DNA of 64,000 nucleotides, taken from the NCBI RefSeq assembly GCF_009932555.1, contig NZ_BLJO01000008.1, forward strand, positions 182,644 through 246,643, given 5' to 3'. Position 1 is the stretch's first letter. Each line of letters begins with the position of its first letter. The stretch is from Steroidobacter agaridevorans (GTDB lineage: Bacteria; Pseudomonadota; Gammaproteobacteria; Steroidobacterales; Steroidobacteraceae). Below the pieces are notes generated by a model, which ran no database searches, was not told the DNA's origin, and was given only the letters and a program-made list of their open reading frames with translations. The position numbers were made by a program, and so were the translations under genes. Positions 61,768 to 64,000 of this stretch are shown piece after piece.

Positions 61768-62034
61768 ATGGGTATTCTCGTTTGGTTGATCGTCGGCGGC
61801 GTGTGTGGCTGGCTGGCCAGCATCATCATGCGTACCGATGCGCAGCAAGGCATTCTGTTGAACGTGATCGTCGGCATCGTCGGCGCGTTGCTGGCGGGTT
61901 TCATCATTTCGCCGATGGTCGGAGTCGGAACGATCAACGAGGGCATCTCGGTTGCGACCTTCCTGGTATCGCTGCTGGGCGCTGTGATTCTGCTCGCTAT
62001 CGTCAATCTGTTCCGCCGCGGCAGCGTTCGCTGA
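61768..62034 (+). CDS. GlsB/YeaQ/YmgE-family stress-response membrane protein
   Basis: The 88-residue protein has three hydrophobic helices and the family pattern GILVWLIVGGVCGWLASIIMRTDAQQGILLNVIVGIVGALLAGFII, ending AVILLAIVNLFRRG. Related proteins rise under acid, envelope or stationary-phase stress. GGAGGAGGG directly precedes the ATG, a strong ribosome binding site. A terminator follows. Confidence 0.9.
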   Translation: MGILVWLIVGGVCGWLASIIMRTDAQQGILLNVIVGIVGALLAGFIISPMVGVGTINEGISVATFLVSLLGAVILLAIVNLFRRGSVR

Positions 62035-62057
62035 GCGCCGCTGGAGTTGGAAAGGAA

Positions 62058-62089
62058 AAAGGGCCGGACATTGTCCGGCCCTTTTTTTA
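62058..62089. terminator. Bidirectional rho-independent terminator
   Basis: AAGGGCCGGACA and TGTCCGGCCCTT pair around a very short loop and are followed by seven T residues on the plus strand. A-rich sequence on the left gives a T-run for leftward transcripts. It separates the convergent GlsB-like and S9 peptidase genes. Confidence 0.9.
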
Positions 62090-62100
62090 TCTACGCGGGC

Positions 62101-64000
62101 TCACTTGCCGCGATAACGCTCGAACCAGGCCAGGATGGCGCTGGCCTTGGCGGCGGACTGCGACGGCCGCGACGTGAAGCCACCGTGCGAGGCGCCGGGC
62201 ACTTTCACCAGGCCCGTCGGCACGCCGGCCAGTTGCAGCGCCTGGTAGTACTGCTCCGAGTCGCTCAGCGGCGTGCGGAAATCCTGATCGCCCACCACCA
62301 CCAGCGTCGGCGTCTTCACCGAGCCCACCAGCGACAACGGCGAGCGCGCCCAGTAAGTCTCCGGATCTTCCCAAGGCGTCTTGCCGAACCAGTACTTGGT
62401 CATGAACGCCGTGCCGTCGGTGGTCAGCACCAGGCTGGTCCAGTTGATCACCGGCTTCTGCGAGGCGGCTGCTTTGAAACGATGGGTCTTGCCGACGATC
62501 CACGCCGTCAGTACGCCGCCGCCCGAGCCGCCCGTGACGAACAGATTGTCGGGATCGACGAAGCCCTGGGCGATCGCCGCATCGACGCTGCTGATCAGGT
62601 CGTCGTAATCGTTGCCCGGATATTTGTGATGGATCAGGTTCGCGAACTCATCGCCATAAGACGTTGAGCCGCGCGGATTGGTGTACAGCACGACATAGCC
62701 GGCCGCGGCATACAGCTGGTAGTCCGTGGAGAACAATGGGGCGTAGGCAGCGAACGGACCGCCGTGGATTTCCAGGATCAGCGGATATTTCTTGTTGCGA
62801 TCGAAGTTCGGCGGCAGCACCAGCCAGGCGTCGACCGGGCGCTGATCGAACGAGGACTTTACGTCCAGGTGCTGCACCTGGCCCAGCGTCTTGCCGCCGA
62901 GCGAGCCTTCGTTCAGGTTGGTGAGTTGTTTGCTACGGCCGCCGCGCGAAATGGAAACATCCGAGGGCCGCGCGCCGCTGCCGCTGGTGAAGGCGATCGT
63001 GCCGTCGTTCGCGATGGTGAAGTCGCCGCCGGTATAAGGACGGTCGAGCGACGCGCCGCTCAATCCCTGCGCGACCGGTGTGACTTTGCCATTGAGCGCC
63101 ACGCGGGCCACCTTGGTCACGGCGTGATCGTCATATCGAATGTAGAGATCGCGGCCGTTCGGCGCCCACTGTACGTCGTCGATGGAGCGATCCAGCGACG
63201 CGGTCAGCGAGCGCTGATTGCCGCCGTCGGCATTCATCACATGCAGCTCGACGTTCTGGTAGCCCATGAACTTATCGTCGAAGCTGAGATACGCGATGGT
63301 CTTGCCGTCCGGCGAAACGCGGGCGGAGCCATCCGGACCGGCGCGCTGGGTCAGCGGTGTGATCTGGCCATCGGACAGCGCAATGCGGTACAGCTCGGTG
63401 TTCACCGGCTCGCGACGCCAGTTCTCATTGCGATTGCCGGTCGCGACGATGTAGCTGCCGTCCGGCGCCCAGGTGAGCGGGCCGCTTTCGTTGAACGCGC
63501 CGAAGGTCAGCTGACGAGGCGTGCCGCCGTCCGCGGCGATCACATAAACATGCGTGTAACCGGGCTTGAGATAGCCGGCGCCGTCGGCGCGATAGGTGAT
63601 ATCGGTGATCACTTCCAGCGGCGGCGCCCACTGGGCGTTCTCCGGCTTCGGCGGCGCTTCGCCCAGCGGCTTCTTGTCGTCCGGCGCGAACATGGTGAAC
63701 GCAATCCACTTGCCGTCGGGCGACCAGGTCAGCGAGTCCGGCGCGTCGAGCAGCTCGGCGAGCTTGGCCGTCTGGCCGGTTTGCATCCAACGTACGAACA
63801 GCTGGGGCCGGCCGTCCTCGGCGCTGGAGACATAGGCGAGCCGATCGCCCTTGGGCGACCAGCGCGGCGAACCGTGCGAGCCCGCGCCGGCGACCACCGG
63901 CGCCTGTGCGCCCGTCTCGGTGTCGACCAGCCAGATCGAGCTGCGACCGCGGTCGGTCATGATGTCGAACGAGCGGCGCGCATAGGCGACGGCCCGACCG
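62101..64000 (-). CDS. S9 prolyl-oligopeptidase family peptidase (5' end outside window)
   Basis: The minus-strand frame is open through the right edge (GRAVAYARRSFDIM precedes the first internal ATG at 63960), so the N-terminus, probably with a signal peptide, lies outside. The visible 632 residues comprise propeller repeats (SPKGDRLAY, SPDGKWIAF, APDGSYIV, SPDGKTIAY) and the hydrolase domain, with Ser in VTGGSGGGVLTAW, Asp in VVVGDQDFRTP and His in PGASHGGF. It would hydrolyse peptides or acyl-peptides. It is separate from the S9 members at 4-6 kb and in the lasso locus. Confidence 0.9.
   Translation of the reverse strand, partial: GRAVAYARRSFDIMTDRGRSSIWLVDTETGAQAPVVAGAGSHGSPRWSPKGDRLAYVSSAEDGRPQLFVRWMQTGQTAKLAELLDAPDSLTWSPDGKWIAFTMFAPDDKKPLGEAPPKPENAQWAPPLEVITDITYRADGAGYLKPGYTHVYVIAADGGTPRQLTFGAFNESGPLTWAPDGSYIVATGNRNENWRREPVNTELYRIALSDGQITPLTQRAGPDGSARVSPDGKTIAYLSFDDKFMGYQNVELHVMNADGGNQRSLTASLDRSIDDVQWAPNGRDLYIRYDDHAVTKVARVALNGKVTPVAQGLSGASLDRPYTGGDFTIANDGTIAFTSGSGARPSDVSISRGGRSKQLTNLNEGSLGGKTLGQVQHLDVKSSFDQRPVDAWLVLPPNFDRNKKYPLILEIHGGPFAAYAPLFSTDYQLYAAAGYVVLYTNPRGSTSYGDEFANLIHHKYPGNDYDDLISSVDAAIAQGFVDPDNLFVTGGSGGGVLTAWIVGKTHRFKAAASQKPVINWTSLVLTTDGTAFMTKYWFGKTPWEDPETYWARSPLSLVGSVKTPTLVVVGDQDFRTPLSDSEQYYQALQLAGVPTGLVKVPGASHGGFTSRPSQSAAKASAILAWFERYRGK

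Noticed and set aside
1-64000. CRISPR arrays, tRNA/rRNA genes, transposases or prophage genes
   Set aside because: No regularly spaced repeats, RNA gene signatures, transposase or phage structural proteins were seen on either strand.

Overview
The window is GC-rich and densely coded. The four TonB-dependent receptors, ECF sigma factors, RND efflux, several S9 peptidases and a PTS-linked N-acetylglucosamine (GlcNAc) pathway point to an aerobic Gram-negative proteobacterium. A soil-type gammaproteobacterium near Steroidobacterales/Xanthomonadales fits best, but Caulobacterales-like gene content cannot be excluded. No rRNA, tRNA or CRISPR array was seen.

Layout. (1) 1-2.9 kb: a partial gene, a HipB/HipA toxin-antitoxin pair behind a perfect 12-bp inverted repeat, a periplasmic hypothetical protein and a shortened orphan antitoxin. 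(2) 2.9-6.1 kb: a Tat-exported aldo-keto reductase and a secreted S9 peptidase. (3) 6.3-15.7 kb: a complete isopeptidase-type lasso peptide locus. A FecI sigma factor, FecR, an STN-domain TonB receptor and a lasso isopeptidase run on the plus strand. They converge on precursor, B protein (RRE plus protease) and cyclase on the minus strand. The 30-codon precursor at 15626-15718 is too short for normal ORF calling; its predicted core starts at Gly1 and can close a ring on Glu9. An IucA/IucC-like gene and another ECF-type sigma factor lie just beyond. (4) 18.2-19.3 kb: a membrane metallophosphoesterase.

(5) 19.4-35.3 kb: a GlcNAc/chitooligosaccharide utilisation region. LacI regulator, nagA, nagB-II and a GntR regulator run leftward. 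A TonB receptor, GH20 hexosaminidase, an EIIA-HPr-EI fusion, a GlcNAc-type EIICB with a second degenerate EIIB, and another TonB receptor run rightward. The outer-membrane receptor would import oligosaccharides, the hexosaminidase would release GlcNAc, the PTS would deliver GlcNAc-6-P, and NagA/NagB-II would convert it to fructose-6-P. A FucP-type permease at 52 kb has a LacI-type palindrome in its promoter and may belong to the same regulon. (6) 35.4-49.1 kb: NIPSNAP protein, AraC regulator, SLC6 transporter, then a catabolic group (amidohydrolase, DapA-like lyase, cyclase-family hydrolase, VOC protein, RidA, MFS, LysR, and a three-subunit HcnABC/hydroxyproline-dehydrogenase-type oxidase). 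(7) 49.4-64 kb: hypothetical protein, DUF885 lipoprotein, permease, histidine kinase, FMN reductase, RND efflux pair, MBL hydrolase, two small membrane proteins and a partial S9 peptidase.

The best candidates for undescribed biology are the lasso peptide with its very short leader, and a ~110-bp structured element present twice (19.35 kb and 44.84 kb). Paired base changes between its two copies preserve its hairpins, and each copy abuts the stop codon of a regulator gene.
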